This document shows positions 14,601-24,860 of a stretch of DNA of 64,000 bases, one piece after another (position 1 is the first letter of the stretch; the number at the start of each line of letters is the position of its first letter). The DNA comes from Diaporthe sp. PMI_573. Lineage: Eukaryota; Ascomycota; Sordariomycetes; Diaporthales; Diaporthaceae. The translations under genes and the position numbers were made by a program. The DNA lies in contig JAJTUP010000037.1 in assembly GCA_021399435.1 (NCBI GenBank), forward strand, positions 124,001 to 188,000, read 5' to 3'. The notes beneath the pieces are model-generated. The model had not been told where the DNA came from. It saw only the letters and a list, made by a program, of their open reading frames with translations, and made no database searches.

Positions 14601-15137
14601 TCGACTACTCTGAAGATCAGCCGGGACTAACATCACTGCCCGTTAAAGAGGAAACAGCAATACCAGGAGATCCACGGACTCCCTCCACACCAAATTTCAC
14701 ACCACGGGCAGCCTGCCTCGGATTCAGAGAGGGTCTGCTTACTGCCTGTGGCCCCCCCTTCCTCTTCACGCAGCCCCTGCCAACCGCACAGCGCAGCGCA
14801 ACAACGCCAATCAAAGGCCGATCAGCCGGGTTGCTCCTCCCGGTGGGGCGATTGACATAGCGCCGCGCAAGCCTCGCTCCTCCTGAGTTGCAGGACAGGG
14901 TGTTGGTGCCCTATCCAGACAACCATATTTTAAAAGTTACTTTTCTCGATTCGAATAGCGGGCCCACCCTGCAGATCTGGGGGCCATCTAGATTTCGGTT
15001 GCACTTGTATTTAGGAACTTCAGCAGCCTGCCACACTGCTGGGTCCTGACCCTCCTCACACGTCTTTCCCACTCATCAACCAACAACCACCATTCACCAG
15101 CCTCCCCTCACAACACATGGCTGTGCGACAAAATAAC

Positions 15138-16473
15138 ATGATGGAAACATATCACTCACGGTCTCGTGCGGACTCCCGCAGACGCCATCAAACTATTCGA
15201 GGCCTGCAGGCTCGGCCTGCTGCCCCGTGTGCAGCGCAGGTTATCAGAGAAGGAACGCCAGTCTATCCGGTCTGGGTCCGTTTTTGTTTGGGATGAGAGG
15301 GAAGCCGGCATGCGCAGGTGGACAGATGGGAAATCATGGAGCGCCAGCAGGGTCTCGGGCAGCTTCCTCACCTACAGGGAAATGGAGGGCAAGCGCGGCG
15401 GTGGGTTCGGCGCATCACGGAGGAGCGCCGGCAAGACACCAGACTCTGGCCGCGGTAGCGACGAGGACAACGACGACGGTGAGCCCGATGGGTACCGGTA
15501 CAAGGCCGACGGCCTCATGAAGCAGTCCTTCAGCATCACCACCTCGCAGGGCCAGCACCTCCACCTGATCTCATACTTCTCCCGCCCGCACCCCAGCGAG
15601 CCAGAGCTCCCACAACCCAGCTCTGACCCCAGCCTGAGGCACATCGTGCCTGTCAAGGGCATGTACCCCGAGTCGAGCATGAACGAGCAGCCCGTCCCTG
15701 CCATGACCAGGACGCCTATGGCATCGGCATACGCGCCAGCACCACCACACCCAGCAGCGTTCCACCCACAATACGCACAACAATCGCCATACCCAGGCTG
15801 GCCGCCCTCACCCGTCGCGACACCGCCCTACAGCCACTACACCGTGTCTGCTCCTTACCCACCAACACAACTCCCACCACCACCGCCAGCGGGAGTTCCA
15901 TACCCGCCACCTCACCACGGCCACCCCCACCACTATCTCCCTGGACCTCCTCCGCCGCACCCTGCCTACGACCGTCCCCAGCTGCCACCGCCAGGGTCCG
16001 CCTCACAGCCAAGAGTCACCCCGTCGATGCTGCCACATTACAGCCAAGGGCCACCACACAGGTCGCCACATCTGGCACAGATCAGGATAAACGATGAGTC
16101 GCCGCGCCTACATCATCTTCAGTTGAAGGCCGGCGGTGGTCCAGGGCGGACGATGCCTGGGCCCCTTCCTTCGGTACATGCCTCGACGCCACCACCTCGC
16201 GCGCTGTCGCAGTCGCCACCCAACGTCAGCGGTAACAAGGCCAGCCTGTCGGCGCTGCTTCACCCGAACCCTACACCATCAAATTCGGAGCCAACCAGCG
16301 CGGCAGGGAGCAACAGTGCGACAAGCAGCCCACGCGGAACCGGCGCGGCCATGGGCAACGGTGCTATGAGCAGCGCAGCCATGGGAAGCGGTGCCTCCGC
16401 GGGCTTGATGGCCAAGGGTTTCCACGAGGACGCAAGAGCACTGGACGTTCTTAATAAGAAGTTCTCCATTTGA
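15138..16473 (+). CDS. pac2: WOPR-domain transcription factor, Gti1/Pac2 family (Pac2-type), apparent 4-nt frameshift near start
   Basis: Fungal-specific DNA-binding regulator. Pac2 controls entry into sexual development in fission yeast, and WOPR relatives control morphology and virulence in other fungi. The first WOPR half runs from TPADAIKLFEACRLGLLPR through SGSVFVWDEREAGMRRWTDG and ends at SGSFLTYREMEGK. An acidic linker (about residues 90-117) leads to the second half, KADGLMKQSFSITTS...HLHLISYFSR. The remaining 300 residues are Pro/His/Ser-rich and disordered, as is usual for Pac2. The tandem ATGs at 15138/15141 encode METYH, the conserved family N-terminus, but the domain frame begins HGLVRTPADA one frame over and has a TGA at 15139-15141. 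The switch coincides with TCAC duplicated at 15152-15159. Removing one copy would give an intact protein of about 443 residues. No AG lies between 15142 and 15179, so an intron cannot explain it. Either an assembly error or a real mutation is possible. The family call is firm; the Pac2 subgroup is probable. Confidence 0.88.
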
Positions 16474-17246
16474 TGGTGTATCAGCGGACCGGGCTCTCTC
16501 GAGCACACAGGAGCATTGGTCATGGTGACCTGGTATTGGGAAGGGTGTCTGTCATTTGCATTGTTACGGCGCCCAGGGCAGGACATTGAAATTAGCGAAA
16601 AGCTCTTTGCTTTTGTTCGCGGTGCGGGTTCGGGGTTTTTTTACTTTGTTCATTTTATTGTGTTCCATTGAGGCATGGCCAGGTCCAACATTTTCCAGTA
16701 GGTTTGTACCACTGGCAGCGGCGTCACGGAGGAAATACCAAGGAGGATACCGAGAGGACCGCCATGAAGGCGGGTATATGGACTTGGGTAGCATTTGTCT
16801 GGTGAAGGTTTTCTCATCCAGTCTAGATAGCTTTTGCGAATACTGGAGCTATTTTCTCGTCACTTTCGTTTCTACTTCCATATGTCTTCTGAGTGACCGT
16901 CTGCTTCGTTAGAATCCTCTTCCTCACTCAGGGACAACTTTAGAACATCCTCCACTCGCCAACTGGCTTACTGGCGATTTTCTCGGGCCATCCATCCATC
17001 CAACCCATCCTCTCAGGCCACCTCGGATTTACCACCCTACTCATCCTTCACCCGATCCGAGTGATGCTCCCTCCCGCACGGTTTCCTGCCTACCAAAGGG
17101 AGGTGCCCCCCAAAAGAGTCGTCGTCACCGGAATCCGGCAAGACGGAAGGGGGCCGGGGGGATGGTCTCTCGATTATCCACTCCAAGCGCCCGACCCGTA
17201 CGGTTTTTTGTCTGTCTGTTTCAATGCTCGTCCACAACCCTTGGGA

Positions 17247-17250
<4 letters not shown>

Positions 17251-17286
<36 letters not shown>
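17251..17286 (+). repeat. (CT)18 microsatellite
   Basis: Eighteen perfect CT units in non-coding DNA downstream of the WOPR gene. Confidence 0.92.
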
Positions 17287-17291
<5 letters not shown>

Positions 17292-19593
17292 CCACTGCCT
17301 CGGTACATATCTTCGTCGTCAGCCCTGGGGCCCAGGTTTGATCATGATGGGGACTTTTTTCTCTTCTTGGCCCCGCCTCGTGGCATGATCCTCCTTGCCT
17401 CCTTCTCCATCTCGCCTCGATAACGCGCAAGATCACCCAAATTCATGGGACGCGTAGAAAGGCATGGCTTGGATGTGGGAGTCTCCCACATCCCGAGGGG
17501 GGCGTTTGCGTGGACGGGTGGCCCATTTGACGGAGATCGTATCTTCATGCCCTACCACGGTCCCGTAGATGCGGCTCTTTCGGGCGGGTTATGTGGGCGG
17601 GCGGGCGCCCACGGGTGCGGTATCTATTCTCCTCTTACTTTGCTTTTCTCGCCGGCGCTTGCGAGGAACCCAGTGTTCTCGGCCTGACCTCTGTCTTCTC
17701 CCCCCCCCCCTTTCCTGCCCACGTAACCCTCCGTCCCACCCTCTCCAACCATTTCTGATTCAGGAAGCACACAGTACCTGCCAAGAAAAGGTTCGGATGA
17801 GATGGAGATGGGGATGAGCCACCTGCAGCATTCCCCACTGCGTTTGCTCCTGGTGCTGCTGCCAAGATAAGGGGGCGAGTAAGCTTAATATCGCGAGTCG
17901 TAACGCGCCGACGACGCGGGTGGTAGGCTGCCCGGGGTCTTGGCTTCTCCCCGACGCTTGCCCACAGGACTTGATTTTCACTGACTGACTGGATGAATGA
18001 CTAATTGAGTAATTGGTGTAGGTCCAATGTACACAGTATCTATACATATACGAGACCGAAAGTCTATCTTCCTGTCCTCTCGATCGATGACATGTGTGCA
18101 AATGAATGAATGACTCTTGTTTCCGTGGATTAGGTTGAGACTGAATGGCTGAGTACTTAACAATTGGGGGGGGGGTCTGTAATAAGCACACATTACTCCT
18201 AAACGCTCTATTGTACATCCAGCAAAAATCCGAGTCGAACGATTCTCTGATCAACCCAATACTCGCTTGAAGTCTCAGTGGGAACAAAAGCCTAGCTTCT
18301 CGCCCGGGCTGTCCATTTTGCGCTGCTGGTTCCGGGATGGAGCCGGGGGGGGGGAGTGGTTCGTCGCTCGCATTACGAGTCCACGTAAAGCAGCCTCCAC
18401 ATGGCCGTTCCAGCCTGCCTTCACTAGTTTTCTTGCTCATGGGCTGTGCTCATGCTTGCTCGCTCGCTCGCTCGCTCGTGTGGTCTCCTTTCGTGGGCTA
18501 GTGTCGTTGTCGCTGCGGACCGCTAAGCCAATATTAATATAATTAATTATCCTGACGTCCTTCGCTTGCCCCCTTGGCCCCTTGCCCCCTTGCCCCCTGT
18601 GGCCCCCACTTGGTGAACCTCGCCGTCGGGGAATTGGGCCTTCTAGAACGATTCCATTTTGTGGGGGCTCGTTTGTTTATTGCAGACGGGACGGCGGGAG
18701 GGTCACTGTTGTGATATGAGAATGTGTGTTCCGGCGAGGGGACTGGCTTGACGGCATGCGATGGGTTGGTGACGCGTCAAAGTCAGGCGGTTTATGGATT
18801 TGTGCACGTGGTGTTTTTCTTTGCTCGTGGTTGAAACAGTATCCTGATGCAGACCCGGTCTCTCTCTACGCTTGAGTCCGAACAATTGTGCCAGCCTTAG
18901 CAACGCACGAGAGATGGTTGAACTGCTGTTCGTCCATTGTCACAAAACCCGTAGATGCCAAAGTCTCACCAATAGCCTGTCCCGGTGTCATTTTGTGCTT
19001 CGGATCCGGATCAGGAGATGGGACTAATCACCAGTTAAAAGTCCCGGACCGGGCTTGCGAAAGATTGCTGCTCTCAGAGTCGGTCCACCTGGGTACTGAA
19101 GCCCCCCTTCCCCTTCCACAACCCCACCAGCTCACACATACACACGCACGCACGCACGCACGCACACACACTCTCTCTCTGGAGTCTACCTCATACAACC
19201 GCACACAGACTGCTGGCTGAGCTGTGCTACCGGGGACTTTCAGGGAGTGCCGCCGGGCCTACAGGCGATCCCATCACCACCCCGCCCACGTCGGCTTACC
19301 CCTTCCGGCCGCGACGATCGCCTCATCATTTTATGCTCAGAGAAGAGCCGTGCGCCACTGGCAGTCAAGTCAGTCCACCTGCATCAGGGGAAGCCGGCGG
19401 CAGATCCCAACCTCCAAAGGGTCTCGCCTATGGCGCACCCCGACCCAGGGCCAACGTTGCGGGATGGCCTTGATTAGAGATCCTCGCTACCGCAGGTCTG
19501 GCCTGGCCTGCCAACATTCGCATGTTGTGAAACGTCTATCCCAACCTCCCCAACGGGCGCAGGTGGCACTGGGCTAAGGTTATGTTACTAGGT

Positions 19594-19618
19594 TGTGTGT
19601 GTGTGTGTGTGTGTGTGT
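19594..19618 (+). repeat. (TG)12 microsatellite
   Basis: Twelve TG dinucleotides, uninterrupted, in non-coding DNA. Confidence 0.9.
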
Positions 19619-22600
19619 ACACTATGTAGCTCGTCATGTCGCTACTATTGTCTATTCGCCTGCGCCACACAACTCCCGATTTATCGACATCCTAGAATAG
19701 AAACGCCGCAGGGCGGCCGTCGGCCTGGGTCTGGGGACACTGGGGATGGAGACTGGGACTGGCTGGGCCCAGTGCCTGGTGGGTCTGTCTCTCGCTCCCC
19801 TGCGAGAGAGCCCACACCAACAGCCTGCGCGCTCGCGTATACGTAAAACGGTTTACCCAAAGTTCAAGAGGCACCAGCCGCGCGTTTGTTTCTGACTGCA
19901 ATTGATGTTGGTTGAGGGGCTGGCTGGCAAGAGGAGATGCCCGCCCGCCCGCCCTCTGTGTGCAGACTTTCAGGATGCAAAAAGGTGGGCCAAGGGGGTC
20001 GAAGTCGTCCAAAAAAAAGAAGCACCGAACGAGCGCCGAGCCAACTCTCATGTCCATCCTTGTGCCCCTTCTCCACATAAACAGAGAGCTGTTGGCTGGT
20101 GACGACATGTGGGAGCTTTTGGCAGCTTTGCTGCAAACGTGTCCATTTTCAAACGGGCGGCGGCTGCTCTGCGACTGGAGCGGCGCGTATCTGGCTTGGC
20201 TTGGCCCCAGGCATAACGACTCGATGGGCGCCGGCCCGTCTTGGATAAATTGGCCCGCCCGCTCCGTGTACCGTGGCTAGTGACGAAGGTGCGGCTGAGG
20301 AACATTGGAGACTGTCTTATACTGTACTACTGCTCACTTTCTACCGTGCACTGGGGAGCGCTGTTTGACTAGGTACGGTACGTGTTCATGGGCGTGCCTG
20401 CCGATGTCTCGGTCCGCCTCCAGGGCTGTCTGTCATGTCTGGGCCCGCCGGCGGTGCGATTCTCACGTTGTGCACCGCAATTGGAAAGTGGGCAGAGACT
20501 CGGAGTAACATTGGGGCAGTGACGGACCGTCATGCGGTCCAGCATAGTTCGTCGAATGTCGATGGACAGCTCGGAATACCCGGTGCGGTGCCAAGGCGAG
20601 GCACTGATTCACAGACAACAAGGTTGTTTCAACCAGAGAGTGTCGAGCTGGGAAGCAGGACCAGTCGCATAGGCACGGCTGGGGGGCGCCGCTGGGGGCA
20701 GGAATAATCCCCGTGCTTGGCTGCAACCCTATCCGCAAAGAGCCCCGAAGCTTGGCGTGCTTGTCGCGAGTCGGTTGTGTCCCACGAAATAAAAAGAAAC
20801 AAGGGCTCGTCAAGCTCTTGTTCTGTGGGGGGAGGGGGGAGGGTGGAGGGTCTGGTTCTGATGACGGCACGCGAGCGATTCGTTCGACGGGAGAATTTAT
20901 TTACCTTTGATGAAAGGAGCTCGGTGCTCATGTGGGTCTCCCCTTGGCCGTTCCTTAAGTTGGCTCGAGGGCTCCATACCATGCGGTCGCTATCACTTCC
21001 CTCATCCCTTTCCGGGCGACGATCACACCGCGGCGATGGAGGCGGGATGGGTTGTGAATGCGTCCGGCCAGGCCAATCGGCCATTTTTCTTTTGAAACGA
21101 GGGGGCCGAGCCCGCTGCCTTGATCATCGTCATCTTTGGCTCCCCTCCGTAGGGGACAGCTGTGGGAATATGTGGGCATAGGGAACAGCGAGGACGGGTT
21201 CCATTGGTTTTGGGGACCGTTCCGGCAAGGTGTCATGGCAAGTGGGCTCCCCTTCACATCTGCTGCAACGTGCAGCAGATCGGCGACGGGTTGCCCGGAC
21301 GCATCAACTCAATCTGGGCCGCTGCTGTTAGCAAGGGGCAGGAATGGAGGAAACAGACCGGCATGAATCGAATAGAGTGCTTTGTAGATGTAGGGTCTGT
21401 ATGGAGTTGGCCATTGGCGTAGAATAGTCTCTCCGAAGCAGTTTTGGTCAAGTATCAAGACACTGGAGAAGAGTCTACGGAGACGAGGTCCGTCTGCTAA
21501 CTACCGTGCAGAACTGTGCGCAATTGTCTCCATTAATTTGGTAACTCCAGGTTCTCCTATTTCTGTTCACCGTGGGGAACGGGGACAAGTCACTTACCGC
21601 CATCAAGGGATGGACGGTGCATGCCAGATACGGTTGATTGGCATATTTTCATTTTGGATATGTCATGATTACCTAGGTGGCATTTACAAAGAGTTAGATT
21701 CACCAAGTTGATGGTTGATGCTCGGTGCTATTACAGGTCGAAGCGTCCACTGTACCGAAATACTTCATTTCATGTTGCCTTATAGTATATTTATTTGAGA
21801 TGACCGAGCTTTGACCGAGCACACTTTTGGGTAGTCTTAGAGTTGTTGCCAGCGGAGTTAGCTGGATAGCATCCTTGATGTAGCGGCAAGCACTCGCAAT
21901 ATCCGCACGATAGGCTGAGACAATCGGATGAACGAGCTCTTTACATAAAATTAATGTCAACATAATAACATGTAAGCTGAAGATCTCGAACCACGTCTCC
22001 TCTGGTTTCAAAAGTGGCCACTATGGAGTCGTCAGGTATAGTTTCTGACAATGGTTCCGGCCTGGCTTCTCGGTGCTCCGAGGCTGCTCTCGTTACTCCG
22101 AGGTCGTCGGTGCTCTAAATGGCCCTTGAAGTTCGATATCAAAGACTGGGCCGGTGGGAAGGGGGGATGGCCTCATTTGATCCTACCACGCTAGAAAGCG
22201 ACATCGGGGCAGCCTCGTTAGTTGGGGGGCTACCTGACGTCTGTGGTGTCCAGGGAATACAACGGCAGAGGACACAACGGTTTACATGGCTGCTCGGGAC
22301 TTCCCGCTTGCTTTTGCCCGTACTGTAAAGCGTCAAGAGTCTGTCTGATGCTATTCCGGGTAAATACTGGCCACGTCGCTTAAACAACCCACCACAGACG
22401 AAGTTGCTTCCTGGGAAAATGTGTGACATGGAGCTGTCAATTGGGTGCCTGACTTCTTTCCCGCTGTAAGATCAATTACGGGAAACTTTCGAAGGGCTTT
22501 CGACCAGCGGAGGATGGGAAGAGTATTGATATTGAGAAACTTCCACAGACGTGTAAAGGATAATTTAGGATGGAGGATGTCTCTTCGGGTCTGACGGCGG

Positions 22601-23729
22601 TCACGTTCACAGTTATACGTAACAAACTAGTAACCCAATGCAAAGAAACAATTCTTTTCTTGAATTGTCTCTTCTTGAACGTGTCTTTCCTTGAACGTGT
22701 GTTCAAACTTCGCCAGCATGACCCCTTCCTCAATGTGGCGGCTGACCGTCCTACATTCACATCTCAACTCTAATAGGGAGCGATGAGATGATGTATGTGG
22801 TGGTTGCTCCGGCTCACACGATCCAGCTCCTAGAGCTACGCTTTTCCTCCGACTTTGAATGGTCCCAGGCTTTAAAGAGCTTAGCACCATCCACTATTTC
22901 TAGCGAGATGGACACATTAATCTCTGTTCGCACAATATTGCCCTGGCTCGGTACCGTGCTGGCAAGTCATTGCCATCACTGGTCGCATACTGCGGTTTGT
23001 TTGCAGCTGAACAAGGCCCAGCTTTTGAAGGAAGGCGGCGTGCAAGTTAAATTTGACATGCAAAGTTATCAAACATATCTCTCCAGCTCGACCAAATTCA
23101 ACCATTGATATTCTTACCACTCCAGCGCCGAAAGCTCCTTGGCCGCCACTGCGGTCTGCTTTCGCCAATTGGCTAGAGCTTCGGTCCGGGATTTGAACAA
23201 TTACAGAATACAATTGTGATGAAGGACGGAGACTACGTACGTAGTTACTGCGGCACGCATCGGTCTCGGGCTAGCCCTTTGTCAGAGGGCTTTAAATGAC
23301 CCAACTCGGGCACCCTCGAGAATAATTCAGGCTTTCCGCCACCTGCACCTGGCTGCACAAGTACATCATGCGATGGTATAGGAAGGCAGAGAAGTAGCCA
23401 AAAAAATTGAATTATTCTTCTATCCTCGCGAATGATACCGATTTACAACTGAGAAGACCCCAAGACCCTACGCAAAACTCTATCCAAGGTGAATAGCATC
23501 TGGTGGGACAACGCCTTTATTGGTGTGAGTATTTTCTTCGCTCGTGTCTCTATGAATATCAACTAAGTACTGCTACGCCTCTGGGTCCCTGCGAGCCACT
23601 TTTTGGTGCATGGCATGTAACCTATCCGATGAGTAGGAACTATACCCACGAGCCACGGTTATGGAGAAAATAATCGTTCGTACTTGGCGGTCAGTCATAC
23701 GATATTCACATTTAAAAGTTTATCAATTT

Positions 23730-24575
23730 CTTGAAGTCCACGTCCTTCGCGGGCAGACACAGGCTGAAGACATTAGCAGGTGGGGGAGTCTGGCTGGGGC
23801 GGCACATCTGTTAAATCATAACGCAGGTGTCCTAATGGGGGGCTTTGTGGAGAACAGAAATCCCCAGTAGAACAAAAGGGTGGAAAGTCCCCTTGATTTT
23901 GATTTTTAGTATGAATACAAACCATGAAAGTGTGGACTATCGATCCTTTAGTCCCTCGAGATTTGAGGCTAGAGGTGCCAGAAAAGTTACTCCGTGATAG
24001 CTTTTAATAGTAGGCTCAAAGTGTCCTGCTAGTCGGCCCGCCCTGCTCTTTGTTGATAAGAACCTGCTAGGGGCGGTCGCCGGCGACACTGTCAAATTGC
24101 GGGGAGGCCCTTAGAGCTTGAGATACCGCGGCCCGCCGAAAGGCAGGGTGACAGCACCAGGGTAATGACCTCGGGGATGGTAAAAACTCTCAAGATTGGG
24201 TTATCCGCAGCCAAGTCCTAAGGGGCCAGCCGGCCCTATGGATGCAGTCCATCGACTAGATGGCAGTGGGCCTTTTGCCTACCTCCCGTCCATAGCGACG
24301 GGAGGGGGCAGGGGCTTAAGATATAGTCAGTCCCGCCAGAGATGGCGCCCAGGGATGAAGGGCTTAGCAGAGCCCCCGAGCCCTGGGGTGTGGGCAAGCC
24401 TCGGCATGACTTGAATGTTGGCCGGGCGTGCCTGCTGGAATCAACGTACTACAGGGATAACTGGCTTGTGGCGGCCAAGCGTTTAAAGCGACGTCGCTTT
24501 TTGATCCTTTGATGTCGGCTCTTCCTATCATATCGAAGCAGAATTCGGTAAGCGTTGGATTGCTCACCCACTAAT

Positions 24576-24608
<33 letters not shown>

Positions 24609-24860
24609 GCAGGTTAGTTTTACCCTACTGATGACCTCGTCGCAATGGTAATTCAGCTTAGTACGAGAGGAACCGCTGATTCAGATAATTGGTTTTTGCG
24701 GTTGTCCGACCGGGCAGTGCCGCGACGCTACCATCTGCTGGATAATGGCTGAACGCCTCTAAGTCAGAATCCATGCCAGAACGTGACGATGATTACCTCC
24801 CGCGCATCGTAGACACATAAGACTAGGCTCCAGCCGGCCTTGCAACTTGACAGGCAAATA
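23730..24860 (+). rRNA. Isolated 3' fragment of 25S (28S-type) rRNA gene, split by a group I intron
   Basis: Two blocks match the conserved 3' third of fungal large-subunit rRNA. Block 1 (about 23730-23987) contains TGGCTGGGGCGGCACATCTG and the TCCTTTAGTCCCTCG and TTTGAGGCTAGAGGTGCC segments. Block 2 (24447 to about 24860) holds the peptidyl-transferase stretch ACAGGGATAACTGGCTTGTG, GATGTCGGCTCTTCCTATCAT, the intact sarcin-ricin loop AGTACGAGAGGAACC, and GCTGAACGCCTCTAAGTCAG. The upstream two-thirds of 25S and the 18S, 5.8S and ITS sequences were not found, and both flanks are non-rDNA. It is therefore a partial, displaced copy. Scattered substitutions from the consensus (for example GTTTAAAGCG for GTTCATAGCG) suggest it is no longer under selection, although the key loops are intact. 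Outer boundaries are approximate. Confidence 0.93.
23988..24446 (+). ncRNA. Group I (IC1-like) self-splicing intron in the 25S rRNA fragment
   Basis: The 459-nt insert carries the group I core in order: the P element AAATTGCGGGG (about 24094), Q with TCCGCAGCCAAGTCCTAAG (about 24204-24222), R with GATGCAGTCCATCGACTAGA (24241-24260), and S with AAGATATAGTCAGTCC (about 24318-24333). The 5' exon ends AAAAGT at 23987 and can pair with an internal guide GCTTTT at 24000-24005, giving the required U.G wobble at the splice site. The intron ends in G (24446) and the exon resumes TACTACAGGGATAAC, against the usual TACCACAGGGATAAC. By my count the site follows E. coli position about 2437, a dozen bases upstream of the well-known L2449 site. 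There is no room for a homing endonuclease gene. Confidence 0.9.

Larger units (their letters stand above)
1..15137. other. 15-kb gene-poor region upstream of the WOPR regulator
   Basis: No reading frame here resembles a known family. The open frames, the longest about 240 codons, are low-complexity, rich in Ser/Pro/Arg/Cys runs, and overlap on both strands. The sequence is full of short tandem repeats (CACG at 491-508, CA near 6571-6600, CTG at 8608-8637, CA/CAGA near 12070-12112, TGCC near 13078-13098), homopolymer C/G and T runs, and long pyrimidine tracts, especially from 10 kb to 15 kb. This composition is typical of long promoter or 5' leader DNA in filamentous ascomycetes. Part of the right-hand end is probably the promoter and untranslated leader of the regulator that starts at 15138. 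A lineage-specific or non-coding transcript cannot be excluded. Confidence 0.6.
16474..23729. other. Gene-poor region between the WOPR gene and the rDNA fragment
   Basis: No convincing coding sequence is seen on either strand. The first 400 bases are probably the 3' untranslated region of the WOPR gene. From 16.9 to 21.4 kb the DNA is GC-rich with simple repeats (CT at 17251-17286, GCTC at 18457-18477, CACG/CA near 19138-19170, TG at 19594-19618). From about 21.4 kb it becomes noticeably AT-richer and loses the microsatellite character, which suggests older repeat-derived DNA leading into the rRNA fragment. No transposase or reverse transcriptase remnant was recognised. Confidence 0.55.

Noticed and set aside
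24196..24567. Short open frames within the rRNA/intron block, considered as an intron-encoded endonuclease
   Set aside because: They overlap the catalytic core of the group I intron and the rRNA exon, are under 75 codons, and have no LAGLIDADG or His-Cys motif.
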